DNA of 9,067 nucleotides from Acidobacteriaceae bacterium (GTDB lineage: Bacteria > Acidobacteriota > Terriglobia > Terriglobales > Acidobacteriaceae): contig JASIJX010000154.1 in NCBI GenBank assembly GCA_030049955.1, forward strand, positions 1 through 9,067. The letters are read 5' to 3'. A program made the position numbers and the translations under genes. Positions 1 to 6,643 of this stretch are shown here, one piece after another; position 1 is the stretch's first letter; every line of letters begins with the position of its first letter. The notes beneath the pieces were generated by a model that saw nothing but the letters and a program-made list of their open reading frames with translations, was not told the DNA's origin and did not search any database.

Positions 1-1
1 A

Positions 2-1705
2 ATTGTGGTGGCGCACGAGATGGCTCACCAGTGGTTTGGCGATCTGGTGACGATGGACTGGTGGAACAACGTCTGGTTGAACGAAGGCTTTGCAACGTGG
101 ATGGAGAACAAGCCGGTCGCGGCGATGCACCCGGAGTGGAACGTAGAGCAGATGGTTGCTGCGGACATGCAGGATACGCTGAACCTGGATTCGCAGCCGA
201 CGACGCGTCCGATCCGCGCTCCGCAGGCGAATACACCAGACCAGATCAACCAGCTTTTTGACGGCATCAGCTACGGCAAGGCCGGCGCGGTGCTGCTGAT
301 GGTGGAGAACTATCTCGGGCCGGAGACGTTCCGGCAGGGCGTGCACAATTACCTGACGGCGCATGAGTACGCGAATGCCACGGCCGAGGACTTCTGGAAT
401 GCGCAGACGGCGACGAGTCATAAACCGGTGGACAAGATCATGGAGTCGCTTGTAGTCCAGCCGGGTGTGCCGCTATTGACCTTTGGCGAGCCGGCCGCGG
501 GTAGCGTGCCGGTGCAGCAGAAGCGGTTTTTCCTCGATCCGGGCGAGCATGCCAACGCCGACCAGAAGTGGACGGTGCCGGTGTGTTTTGTTTCAAGCCC
601 AGCTGGGGGGTCTGACCGGCAGATGCAGCCGGCCGGCGGACAGGAGTGCCAGCTTCTGAAGCCATCTGAAACGTCGCTCAAAGCCCCTGCTACGCCGCTG
701 TTCTTTGCCAACGCCAGCGGCAAGGGATATTACCGCAGCGCATATGCGCCTGCGCAATACCGGGCGCTGGTTGCGGCGGCGGAAACCGGACTTACGCCAA
801 TGGAGCGCATCAGCCTTGCCGGCGACGAGTGGGCACGGGTGCACACGGGCGACGTTCCGGTGGGCGACTTCCTCGATCTGACTGCGGCTCTCAAGTCCGA
901 TTCCGATGCCGAGGTGTTTTCGACGGTTTCCCGGCGCATCAGCAGCGTGTATGAAAACATTGCGGCCGACGCCCAGGAGCGGACAGCGCTGAGCGCGTGG
1001 GTGCGACGCACCTTTGGTCCGGAGTACAAGAAGCTAGGCCAGCCGGCGCCTGACGATTCGCCAAACAAGCAGCAGCTTCGCGCCAGCCTGTTTGGCCTGC
1101 TCGGCTATATCGGCGAGGATCCCGCAGTGTTGGCCGATGCCAACCGGTTGGCCAACCAGTACCTCGACAATCCTTCGTCGGTTGAACCTACGCTGGCGCA
1201 GACGGCGCTGGCCGTCGCCGCCGAGAACGGTGATGCCCAACTGTACGAGCGGATTCTTCACGTCTACGAGAGCTCACACAATCCTGAATTTCAGGAGTCT
1301 GCGCTGCGGCTGCTGGCCACTTTCAAGAGACCTGCGCTCGAAGAACGCGCGCTGGACTACGCAGTCTCGGGCAAGGTGCGCAACCAGGACGCGGCCATCC
1401 AGTTCGCTATCGCGATGCAGGATCCCGATACCCGCGACGAGGCGTGGAAGTATATCAAGAGCCATTGGGACCAGGTACATGCGCAGCTCACTACAGCGAT
1501 GGGTGGAATCCTGGTGGAGTACTCCGGCACCTTCTGCTCGGCAGACGAACGCGACGACGTGGAGAACTTTTACAAGACGCATCCGGTGGAAGCGGCTGAC
1601 GTGTCGCTCAAGCGCGCGGTGGAGCGCATGAACGGGTGCATCCAGTTGCGCTCGGCGCAGGAAGCGAACCTGAAGGAGTGGCTGGAAAGGCAGCCGGGGG
1701 TGTGA
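2..1705 (+). CDS. M1-family zinc aminopeptidase, C-terminal part (5' truncated by window edge)
   Basis: Gluzincin aminopeptidase that removes N-terminal residues from peptides. The reading frame is open from the first bases, so the N-terminal beta domain and the GxMEN exopeptidase motif lie outside the window. The visible part opens inside the catalytic domain with HEMAHQW (codons 14-34). The two zinc histidines are codons 14-16 and 26-28 and the general-base Glu is 17-19. The third zinc ligand, Glu in WLNEGFATW, is codon 83-85, giving the exact HEXXH-X18-E spacing. The transition-state Tyr is in ISYGKAG (codon 272-274). A GKGYYR motif near 722-740 marks the small beta domain, and the remaining roughly 300 residues look like the helical ERAP1-C-type domain that caps M1 enzymes. 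The gene ends at TGA 1703-1705 and is followed by non-coding repeats. All catalytic residues in view are intact. Export cannot be judged without the N-terminus. The family call is firm; substrate specificity is unknown. Confidence 0.96.
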   Translation: MVVAHEMAHQWFGDLVTMDWWNNVWLNEGFATWMENKPVAAMHPEWNVEQMVAADMQDTLNLDSQPTTRPIRAPQANTPDQINQLFDGISYGKAGAVLLMVENYLGPETFRQGVHNYLTAHEYANATAEDFWNAQTATSHKPVDKIMESLVVQPGVPLLTFGEPAAGSVPVQQKRFFLDPGEHANADQKWTVPVCFVSSPAGGSDRQMQPAGGQECQLLKPSETSLKAPATPLFFANASGKGYYRSAYAPAQYRALVAAAETGLTPMERISLAGDEWARVHTGDVPVGDFLDLTAALKSDSDAEVFSTVSRRISSVYENIAADAQERTALSAWVRRTFGPEYKKLGQPAPDDSPNKQQLRASLFGLLGYIGEDPAVLADANRLANQYLDNPSSVEPTLAQTALAVAAENGDAQLYERILHVYESSHNPEFQESALRLLATFKRPALEERALDYAVSGKVRNQDAAIQFAIAMQDPDTRDEAWKYIKSHWDQVHAQLTTAMGGILVEYSGTFCSADERDDVENFYKTHPVEAADVSLKRAVERMNGCIQLRSAQEANLKEWLERQPGV

Positions 1706-1731
1706 AGCTGGTTCGACGAGTGTCGGTCTTC

Positions 1732-1771
1732 CCAGGTCCCAAAAGCGGGACTTGGAGCACCCGGCACCCGG
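1732..1771 (+). repeat. stem-loop with CAAAAGC loop and GCACCCG tail (copy A)
   Basis: CCAGGTCCC (1732-1740) pairs with GGGACTTGG (1747-1755) in a 9-bp stem containing one G-T wobble, around the loop AAAAGC. It begins 26 bp after the aminopeptidase stop codon. The 3' flank carries GCACCCG and then GGCACCCGG. The same layout recurs after murI at 8208-8261 with different stem bases, so this looks like a member of a dispersed hairpin family. It could act as a terminator or 3'-end stabiliser for the aminopeptidase mRNA, but there is no T-run after the stem, so classical intrinsic termination is not supported. Confidence 0.6.
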
Positions 1772-1779
1772 CGATAGTC

Positions 1780-1839
1780 AGGAGCGTGAAAGGCCCTGCT
1801 CCTTTCTTGAAAAGCTCAAGGCCCTTAAAAGCTCAAGGG
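1780..1839. repeat. short inverted repeat followed by 17-bp-period direct repeat
   Basis: AGGAGC (1780-1785) and GCTCCT (1798-1803) form a 6-bp inverted repeat with a 12-nt loop. Immediately after it, AAAAGCTCAAGG occurs twice, at 1810-1821 and 1827-1838, a direct repeat with a 17-bp period. CCCTT (1822-1826) and AAGGG (1835-1839) can also pair. The stretch is non-coding and lies between convergent genes. It may help end transcription from either side, but no canonical terminator is evident, so the function is open. Confidence 0.4.
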
Positions 1840-1883
1840 TAAAGTTCATTGTGAGCATCACAATCCGCAGAAACATCCCGCAG

Positions 1884-1937
1884 GGGCTAAAGCCCGCCTC
1901 GTTTTGATCGGCTTTTCGGCACGACTAAAGTCGTGCC
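1884..1937. repeat. REP-like palindrome doublet with CTAAAG centres
   Basis: Two perfect palindromic units sit 22 bp apart. The first is GGGCTAAAGCCC (1884-1895). The second is GGCACGACT-AA-AGTCGTGCC (1918-1937), with 9-bp arms. Both share the central hexamer CTAAAG although the arms differ. This is the architecture of REP/BIME-type intergenic elements. From memory I associate very similar palindromes with Acidobacteriaceae genomes, but I cannot verify copy number here. No transposase is nearby. The position between two convergent transcription units fits the usual extragenic placement of such elements. Confidence 0.6.
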
Positions 1938-2011
1938 CTGACACAAAGCCCGACTCATAGGATTCGTGTCGCAGCGCGTAAAGTCCCGGCCTCGTCCCGG
2001 CTAGGTTCTTC

Positions 2012-2041
2012 AGGGCTCGGTGAGTTAGGGTTCGGTGATCT
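2012..2041 (-). repeat. 15-bp tandem duplication spanning a stop codon
   Basis: The segments 2012-2026 and 2027-2041 match at 12 of 15 positions. Read on the minus strand, the end of the upstream VWA gene is ATCACCGAACCCTAA followed directly by CTCACCGAGCCCTGA. These are two in-frame versions of the tail (I/L)-T-E-P-stop. The annotated protein ends at the first copy (TAA, 2025-2027). The second copy ends in TGA at 2010-2012. Confidence 0.75.
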
Positions 2042-3158
2042 CAGCTGTCTGGCGGGCGTGCACCTGGGGGAAATAGCCGGTGCGGGTGCGGACTTCGAGC
2101 TTACCCATGCCTTTGGCGCGGGCTGTTACTTCCACGCGGCGAAAGCCGGGGACGTTCATGGGCTTGGTGGAACGGTAGCCGAGCGTGTACTGCGTGCGGA
2201 TATCGCGCGCCACTTCGGCGGCGATCTGGTCTACCTGCTCGATGTTCTTGGGGAAAAATGCCATGCCGCCGGTTTCGCTGGAGAGCAGTTCAAGGGCGCG
2301 GCGCGCGCGGCGGGCTTCACCGCGATCCATCTCGTCGCCGAAGAGCAGACCGATGGAGTAGATGGTCGGGCCAGAGAGCTGCTGCACGCGGCGGATGGTC
2401 TGCTCCAGGCTCATGCTGGAGGCGTTGTCTTCGCCATCGGTGATAAGGATGAGCACCTGCTTGGGGCGCTTGGCGTCGGCAACCAGCTTGTCCGCGGAAG
2501 CGACCACGGCGTCATAGAGAGCCGTTCCGCCTCGTGAGTCGATATGCGAGAGTCCATCGCGCAGCTTATTGATATTTCCGGTAAAGTCCTGGTCGATGAA
2601 GGCCTCATCGGAGAAATTGACGACAAATGCTTCGTCGCCGGGGTTTGAGGCCTCGACCAAGTCGAGCGCCGCCTTGTTGACAGAGGGCCGCTTGCGGTAC
2701 ATCGAGCCCGAATTGTCGATGACCAGGCCGATCGATACCGGCAGATCGGTGTGCTGGAAGCTGAGGAGGGTCTGCTTGACGCCGTCCTCGTAGATTTCGA
2801 AATCATCCTTGCTCAGGTTCTGGACGAGCTGCGAGCCGTTGACGACGGTAGCATTCAGCACCACCTCTTCAACGTTGGTGCGCAGGATGTAGCCCTGGCC
2901 ACCCTCTTTGTGGAGCGGGGCGGGCGCGGGCACAGTTCCGGCATCGGGCGAGCGCACCGGATCGGTGTCGACGGTGAGCTGCGGGGCCTGGCTTGGCGAC
3001 GAACTGGTCTGGGCAGCCTGGGAACTTCCGCTCTGTTGGGGTGCAGGCTGTGCAGCCAGGTTTCGCGGTGCAGCGATCAACGTGGCGAGCAGCAGGGTGG
3101 CGAGCAGCGGCGCCGCAGCAAGCAGCGCTGCCAATGCCAATTTATTGCAAAGGCGCAT
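2025..3158 (-). CDS. secreted VWA-domain protein (acidobacterial VWFA-related family), downstream paralogue
   Basis: A 377-residue protein with a hydrophobic signal peptide (about residues 5-36, ending near LAAQ) and a Ser/Gln/Pro-rich low-complexity linker (about 38-80). The VWA domain begins near 140. The metal-ion-dependent adhesion site is complete: D148-x-S150-x-S152 in IDNSGSM, Thr212 in RGGTALYDA and Asp241 in ITDGEDN. The C-terminus has the RTRTGYFP signature that I associate with the acidobacterial VWFA-related family. Such domains bind a divalent cation and usually mediate protein contacts; this family's role is not established. The ATG at 3156-3158 lies inside the end of the upstream paralogue, overlapping it by 17 bp. 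I see no strong Shine-Dalgarno sequence, so translation is probably coupled to that gene. The tail carries a duplicated ITEP-stop segment. Location in the periplasm or outside the cell is inferred from the signal peptide; no sortase, PEP-CTERM or membrane anchor is seen. Confidence 0.93.
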   Translation of the reverse strand: MRLCNKLALAALLAAAPLLATLLLATLIAAPRNLAAQPAPQQSGSSQAAQTSSSPSQAPQLTVDTDPVRSPDAGTVPAPAPLHKEGGQGYILRTNVEEVVLNATVVNGSQLVQNLSKDDFEIYEDGVKQTLLSFQHTDLPVSIGLVIDNSGSMYRKRPSVNKAALDLVEASNPGDEAFVVNFSDEAFIDQDFTGNINKLRDGLSHIDSRGGTALYDAVVASADKLVADAKRPKQVLILITDGEDNASSMSLEQTIRRVQQLSGPTIYSIGLLFGDEMDRGEARRARRALELLSSETGGMAFFPKNIEQVDQIAAEVARDIRTQYTLGYRSTKPMNVPGFRRVEVTARAKGMGKLEVRTRTGYFPQVHARQTAEITEP

Positions 3159-4215
3159 AATAGCCCGTTCGTGCGTAGACGGTTAGCGGGGGCAATCCCG
3201 GTGGTGGATTCACTTTAACTTTCACTTTACGCCACTTGCCATCGCGATTCACGTCGCTGGGCTTGTAGCCGATGACGTATTGATTGCGCAGCTCGGTTGA
3301 AATCTTCTCAGCAATGTCGCTCAACTCGTCGATGTCATCCACCTGAAAGAGCCGGCCGCCGCTTTCCTCGGCCAGGCTTTGCAGCAGTTGCGGCCCCATC
3401 CGTTCTTCGGGCGTGGGCGCGTAAGGATCGAAGATGCCCATGGCGTAAATCTGGACGTCGGACTCGCGAACCTTGGAGCGCACTTCGCCCTCGGTATAGC
3501 GTGAGCGGTTGTCGCCGCCGTCGGAAACGACGAGCAGGGCTTTGCGCTCGTGCTTGGCATCGCGCATCTTGGCGACGCCGTAATAAATCGCGTCGAGCAG
3601 CGCCGTGCGATGGCCTGCGTGCACCGTCGCCAGCCGCGCCTGGATGTCGTCGATCGAGCTGGTGAAATCCTCGATCAGCTCAGGGCGATCGTTGAACCCG
3701 ATGACAAAAAACTCGTCCTGCGGATTAGCCGTCTTGATGAACTGAAGGATGGATTCGCGAGCCCGCACCAGCTTGGACGACATGGAGCCGGAAAGGTCAA
3801 AAATAATGCCGATAGAAACGGGGGCGTCCTCGCAGGCAAAGCTCCGGATCTTCTGCTCGCCGTTGTTTTCGTAGATCTGAAAGTCGTTCTGTTCGAGACC
3901 AGTGACCAGCCGGTTCATGGGATCGGTGACGGTGACCGGCACCAGCACCATATCCACATTCATGCGGATAAACGACCCGGGGTGCAGGCGGAGGGCGTCC
4001 TTGCCGGTTTCCGGAGCTGCCTCGGTTCCCTGCGGCTCAGCGGCCGGAGTTGAGGTAGAGGCGTGCGGCTTGACGTGCACCTGGTTCAACTGATCGTCCT
4101 GGGCGCGAACGGGCAAGGCAACCAGCAGCGCAGCGAAGGCGCAAATCCATAAGAAAACGAGATGCGGATAACCGCCTCCCTGGAACCGATTGCGCTGGAA
4201 GGGAAGCATCTTCAT
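3142..4215 (-). CDS. secreted VWA-domain protein (acidobacterial VWFA-related family), upstream paralogue
   Basis: A 357-residue protein. The start is set at ATG 4213-4215 because AAGGTGG lies 7 nt upstream and a basic, then hydrophobic signal peptide follows at once (MKMLPFQRNR, hydrophobic about 18-36, cleavage probably after PVRAQ). A longer frame opens upstream but its extra residues look like translated leader. After a Thr/Pro/Glu-rich linker, the VWA domain holds a complete MIDAS: D140-x-S142-x-S144 in FDLSGSM, Thr204 in GHRTALLDA and Asp232 in VSDGGDN. The C-terminus reads YARTGYYAP, the counterpart of the tail signature in the downstream paralogue. The two proteins are clearly related: NDFQIYENN matches DDFEIYEDG and APVSIGIIF matches LPVSIGLVI. 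It is first in a two-gene minus-strand unit and shares 17 bp with the second gene. An ion-dependent protein-binding role in the envelope is likely; the partner is unknown. Translocated secretion or sensing roles are equally possible. Confidence 0.92.
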   Translation of the reverse strand: MKMLPFQRNRFQGGGYPHLVFLWICAFAALLVALPVRAQDDQLNQVHVKPHASTSTPAAEPQGTEAAPETGKDALRLHPGSFIRMNVDMVLVPVTVTDPMNRLVTGLEQNDFQIYENNGEQKIRSFACEDAPVSIGIIFDLSGSMSSKLVRARESILQFIKTANPQDEFFVIGFNDRPELIEDFTSSIDDIQARLATVHAGHRTALLDAIYYGVAKMRDAKHERKALLVVSDGGDNRSRYTEGEVRSKVRESDVQIYAMGIFDPYAPTPEERMGPQLLQSLAEESGGRLFQVDDIDELSDIAEKISTELRNQYVIGYKPSDVNRDGKWRKVKVKVNPPPGLPPLTVYARTGYYAPLQ

Positions 4216-4470
4216 AACGCAGCCACCTTGAAGTAGAACGCGATGGTACCACGAATGGCCCGGCTCAGGCCTCGGCGCCCAGCGGGTTTCCCGAGCGCCG
4301 CTTCCGCTCCCGGGAATGCCGTTCCCGAATATCCACTGGGATACAATCGGGACTGAGCAGTTTTCCATTCGCCCGGCCTGAACAACCCTGCTGCATGGCC
4401 CAGGATTTCATCTTTCGGGAAATAACCCGGGGCCCAAAATTTCGTTTCGATGGGGAGCAAGACCGCCTCC
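4216..4470. promoter_or_regulatory. divergent intergenic region with CGGGAA/TTCCCG repeats and a possible promoter
   Basis: This spacer lies between two divergent transcription units and should hold promoters for both. TACAAT at 4342-4347 is a plausible plus-strand -10 box for the DUF1015-murI unit, but no convincing -35 box lies at the usual distance. No good minus-strand promoter was recognised. Short inverted repeats are dense here: CGGG-TTT-CCCG (4283-4293), CGGGAA-TGCCG-TTCCCG (4311-4327) and CGGG-AAATAA-CCCG (4416-4429). TTCCCGAA at 4322-4329 recurs in reverse as TTCGGGAA at 4414-4421. These could be operator half-sites or simply GC-rich self-complementarity. Confidence 0.3.
4223..4229 (-). 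promoter_or_regulatory. ribosome binding site deciding the VWA gene start
   Basis: Minus-strand AAGGTGG sits 7 nt before ATG 4213-4215. It supports that start over the upstream in-frame ATG at 4368, which would place about 51 unlikely residues ahead of the signal peptide. Confidence 0.65.
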
Positions 4471-5829
4471 ATGGCCCGCATCTATCCGTTCCGTGCCTGG
4501 CGCTACAATCCTGCCACTGTCCGGCTCGATGATGTTGTAACTCAGCCCTACGACAAGATCACCCCTGCTATGCAGCAGGCCTATTACCAAAGGAATCCTT
4601 ACAATCTTGTCCGTATCATCCTCGGACTACCTGAACTCTTTGACGCTCAAAAGGGAGAAAGCGTATATACCCGCGCGGCGCGGGATTTTCGCGCGTGGCG
4701 CGAGCAGGGCGTGTTGATCCAAGAGAAGGAACCATGCGTGTTTGCCTATAGCCAGCGCTTTACCGCGCCGGGAACCGGCAGCATAAAGGAGCGGCGCGGA
4801 TTTATTGCCCTTGGCAAGTTATATGAGTACGGCGAACAGGTGGTTTTCCGGCATGAACAGACGCTTGCCAAGCCTAAGGCCGACCGGTTGAAGCTGCTCA
4901 AGGCGACGCGTGCGCACTTCGGCCAGATTTTCATGCTGTACTCCGATCCCGCGTGCACGGTGGAAAAGCTTTTGTTTGACGCGAACGGCCCGGCCGACGG
5001 CGAAGCAACCGATGAATACGGTGTTCTAAACCGCATTTGGCGCGTGAACGATGCGGCAACCTTGCGCCTGCTGGTTAGCGCCATGGAAGACAAAAAGCTG
5101 ATCATCGCCGATGGGCACCATCGCTATGAGACAGCGCTCGGTTATTCCAGGGAGTTTACGGCGGCCTATGCTGCTAAGGCCGACGGCGGGGCTGAGGTTG
5201 AAATCAGCCCGGTTCATTTACCCGAGCCGGATTTTCCGGAAGCGGCGGCGATGATGACGTTTGTGAATATGGACTCCGACGGCCTGGTGGTCCTGCCTAC
5301 GCATCGCGTGGTTCACGGGCTGGCGAAGTTCGACCCGAGATCCTTCGCGCGGGCGGCCGAGGAATTCTTTACCGTTAAGGAGTTGCCCGGGGCAGATGCG
5401 GAAACCTTGCTTGAGACTTTAAGGAAGCATGCCAGCGAGAACCGGAATGTGCCAGTCTTTGCGGCGGTCACGCGCAGTGGGGCGCTGCTGCTGAAGTCGA
5501 AGACGGAAGCAATCGACAATGCGCTGCGTGATTTGCCCGCCCGGCAGCGCCAACTCGACCTGACCCACCTGCACGCCATCGTCGTGGAACGGCTGCTGGG
5601 CCTGAATGCTGAGGCGGTACGGGAAGAGACCAACATCCGCTACCTGCGCGATGCCGGCGAGGCAGTGGGGCAGGTGCGGCGCGGTGAGGCGGACGTGAGC
5701 TTCCTGATCAACCCGGTGACGATGGATCAGCTTCGCGAAGTGGCGTTTGCCGGCGATGTGATGCCGCAGAAGTCGACCGATTTCTACCCCAAGCTGCTGA
5801 GCGGCCTGGCCATTTACTCGCTGGAGTGA
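4471..5829 (+). CDS. DUF1015 family protein
   Basis: A cytosolic-looking protein of 452 residues, a usual length for DUF1015. Family marks run in order: the N-terminal MARIYPFRA block, VVTQPYDKITP (about 22-32), HEQT at 128-131 followed by ADRLKLLKATR, and the invariant-looking ADGHHRYETAL with D214-G-H-H-R218. The start is placed at ATG 4471 because homologues characteristically open with this IxPFRA block; GGGGAG at 4452-4457 is a somewhat distant ribosome site. ATG 4450 would add seven residues and lacks a Shine-Dalgarno sequence. No signal peptide or membrane helix is seen. The DGHHR box resembles the nucleotide-binding box of ParB/SerK-like proteins, so a kinase-like or nucleotide-dependent activity is possible, but that is inference. 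It is first in a plus-strand run, with the amidase starting 4 bp after its stop. Family assignment is firm; function is unassigned here. Confidence 0.9.
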   Translation: MARIYPFRAWRYNPATVRLDDVVTQPYDKITPAMQQAYYQRNPYNLVRIILGLPELFDAQKGESVYTRAARDFRAWREQGVLIQEKEPCVFAYSQRFTAPGTGSIKERRGFIALGKLYEYGEQVVFRHEQTLAKPKADRLKLLKATRAHFGQIFMLYSDPACTVEKLLFDANGPADGEATDEYGVLNRIWRVNDAATLRLLVSAMEDKKLIIADGHHRYETALGYSREFTAAYAAKADGGAEVEISPVHLPEPDFPEAAAMMTFVNMDSDGLVVLPTHRVVHGLAKFDPRSFARAAEEFFTVKELPGADAETLLETLRKHASENRNVPVFAAVTRSGALLLKSKTEAIDNALRDLPARQRQLDLTHLHAIVVERLLGLNAEAVREETNIRYLRDAGEAVGQVRRGEADVSFLINPVTMDQLREVAFAGDVMPQKSTDFYPKLLSGLAIYSLE

Positions 5830-5833
5830 GGTC

Positions 5834-6643
5834 ATGGTTCAGGGCCTGAAATACTTCATCCTCGCCGCGCTGATGCTTGCGATCACACTCGGGATCTCGG
5901 CGGCGACTGCTTGTGCGCAGGCGCCGTCTGCGCCTGCCGGACGGTTCGTGGTGGTTCTGGACGCGGCGCATGGGGGCCCGGACGCCGGCGGCACGCTAAC
6001 GGGCGCGACGGGCCAGGCAGAGCCGGAAAAGGACTACACGCTGGCCTTCAGCGTGCGGCTGCGCTCGCTGCTGGCTGCGCGCGGCATTACCGTTGTGACC
6101 ACGCGCGAGTCCGATGCCACGCTCGACGCCGAGCAGCGCGCCCAAACCGCAAACCACGCGAATGCGCAGGCGTGCCTTACGCTCCATGCCTCGATGAGCG
6201 GTTCTGGGGTGCATCTGTTCATTTCGTCGCTACAGCCGGCTGCGCAGCCGGCGCGCGCCCAGACAACGCGCCCGCGCCCCAACGACGAAAACCTGCCGTC
6301 GGGGGCCCGGCTTGCACCATGGAAGACCGCCCAGGCTACGGTTGTCGGCCGCAGCGTTGCTCTGGCCGGCACGCTCAACTCGGCCCTGCTGCACGCGGGC
6401 GTGCCAGTCACGCTGGGCCGCACCGAACTGGCCACGATCGACAGCATGACCTGCCCTGCGGTTGCCGTGGAGGTTGCTCCCGAAGCGGCAGAGCGGGGTT
6501 CAGATGCCAGCCCGGGGCACCCGGCCGAGGCGATCGACGATCCCGGCTATGAAGCGCAGATTGCCGATGCGCTGGCGGCGGGATTGCTGGAGTGGGGGGC
6601 AACGGGTCCGCCTGTGACCCGAGGGGAGGGCCAGAGGCCATGA
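5834..6643 (+). CDS. secreted N-acetylmuramoyl-L-alanine amidase (Amidase_3 type)
   Basis: A zinc amidase that splits the bond between N-acetylmuramic acid and L-alanine, acting in the periplasm on peptidoglycan. The 269-residue protein starts with a signal peptide (hydrophobic about 7-27, probable cleavage after ACA near residue 28). Candidate zinc ligands are His46 in LDAAHGGPDAGG, Glu65 in PEKDYTLA and His118 in LTLHASMSG. Glu213 in AVEVAPE fits the catalytic glutamate. The usual D-P-G-H-G-G motif reads D-A-A-H-G-G here. The stretch between His118 and Glu213 contains a Pro/Arg/Gln-rich insert (about 134-165) that lengthens the domain and could be a regulatory or substrate-gating loop. There is no LysM, SPOR or AMIN binding domain, so targeting may depend on a partner. 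GGAG lies 7 nt before the ATG. The TGA stop overlaps the ATG of the GerMN gene as ATGA, indicating coupled translation. Confidence 0.88.
   Translation: MVQGLKYFILAALMLAITLGISAATACAQAPSAPAGRFVVVLDAAHGGPDAGGTLTGATGQAEPEKDYTLAFSVRLRSLLAARGITVVTTRESDATLDAEQRAQTANHANAQACLTLHASMSGSGVHLFISSLQPAAQPARAQTTRPRPNDENLPSGARLAPWKTAQATVVGRSVALAGTLNSALLHAGVPVTLGRTELATIDSMTCPAVAVEVAPEAAERGSDASPGHPAEAIDDPGYEAQIADALAAGLLEWGATGPPVTRGEGQRP

Noticed and set aside
1092..1631. Alternative plus-strand frame within the aminopeptidase
   Set aside because: Trp/Arg/Ser-rich translation of the wrong frame; the M1 frame continues unbroken through it.
1780..1803. Intrinsic terminator after the aminopeptidase gene
   Set aside because: The stem is only 6 bp with a 12-nt loop and no proper T-run, so it is listed only as an inverted repeat.
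1636..1842. Small frame running from the aminopeptidase 3' end into the spacer
   Set aside because: Half overlaps a real gene in another frame and half crosses hairpin repeats; no coding evidence.
2058..2537. Plus-strand open frame inside the downstream VWA gene
   Set aside because: Antisense shadow of a gene with signal peptide and full MIDAS; high GC makes long shadow frames common.
3550..4053. Plus-strand open frame inside the upstream VWA gene
   Set aside because: Antisense shadow; no family motif and no ribosome binding site.
4216..4368. N-terminal extension of the upstream VWA protein from ATG 4368
   Set aside because: The extra residues would precede the signal peptide, and a good ribosome binding site marks ATG 4215 instead.
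5911..6552. Second plus-strand frame within the amidase gene
   Set aside because: The Gly/Arg-rich translation is typical of an out-of-frame GC-rich shadow, while the amidase frame carries all the metal ligands.
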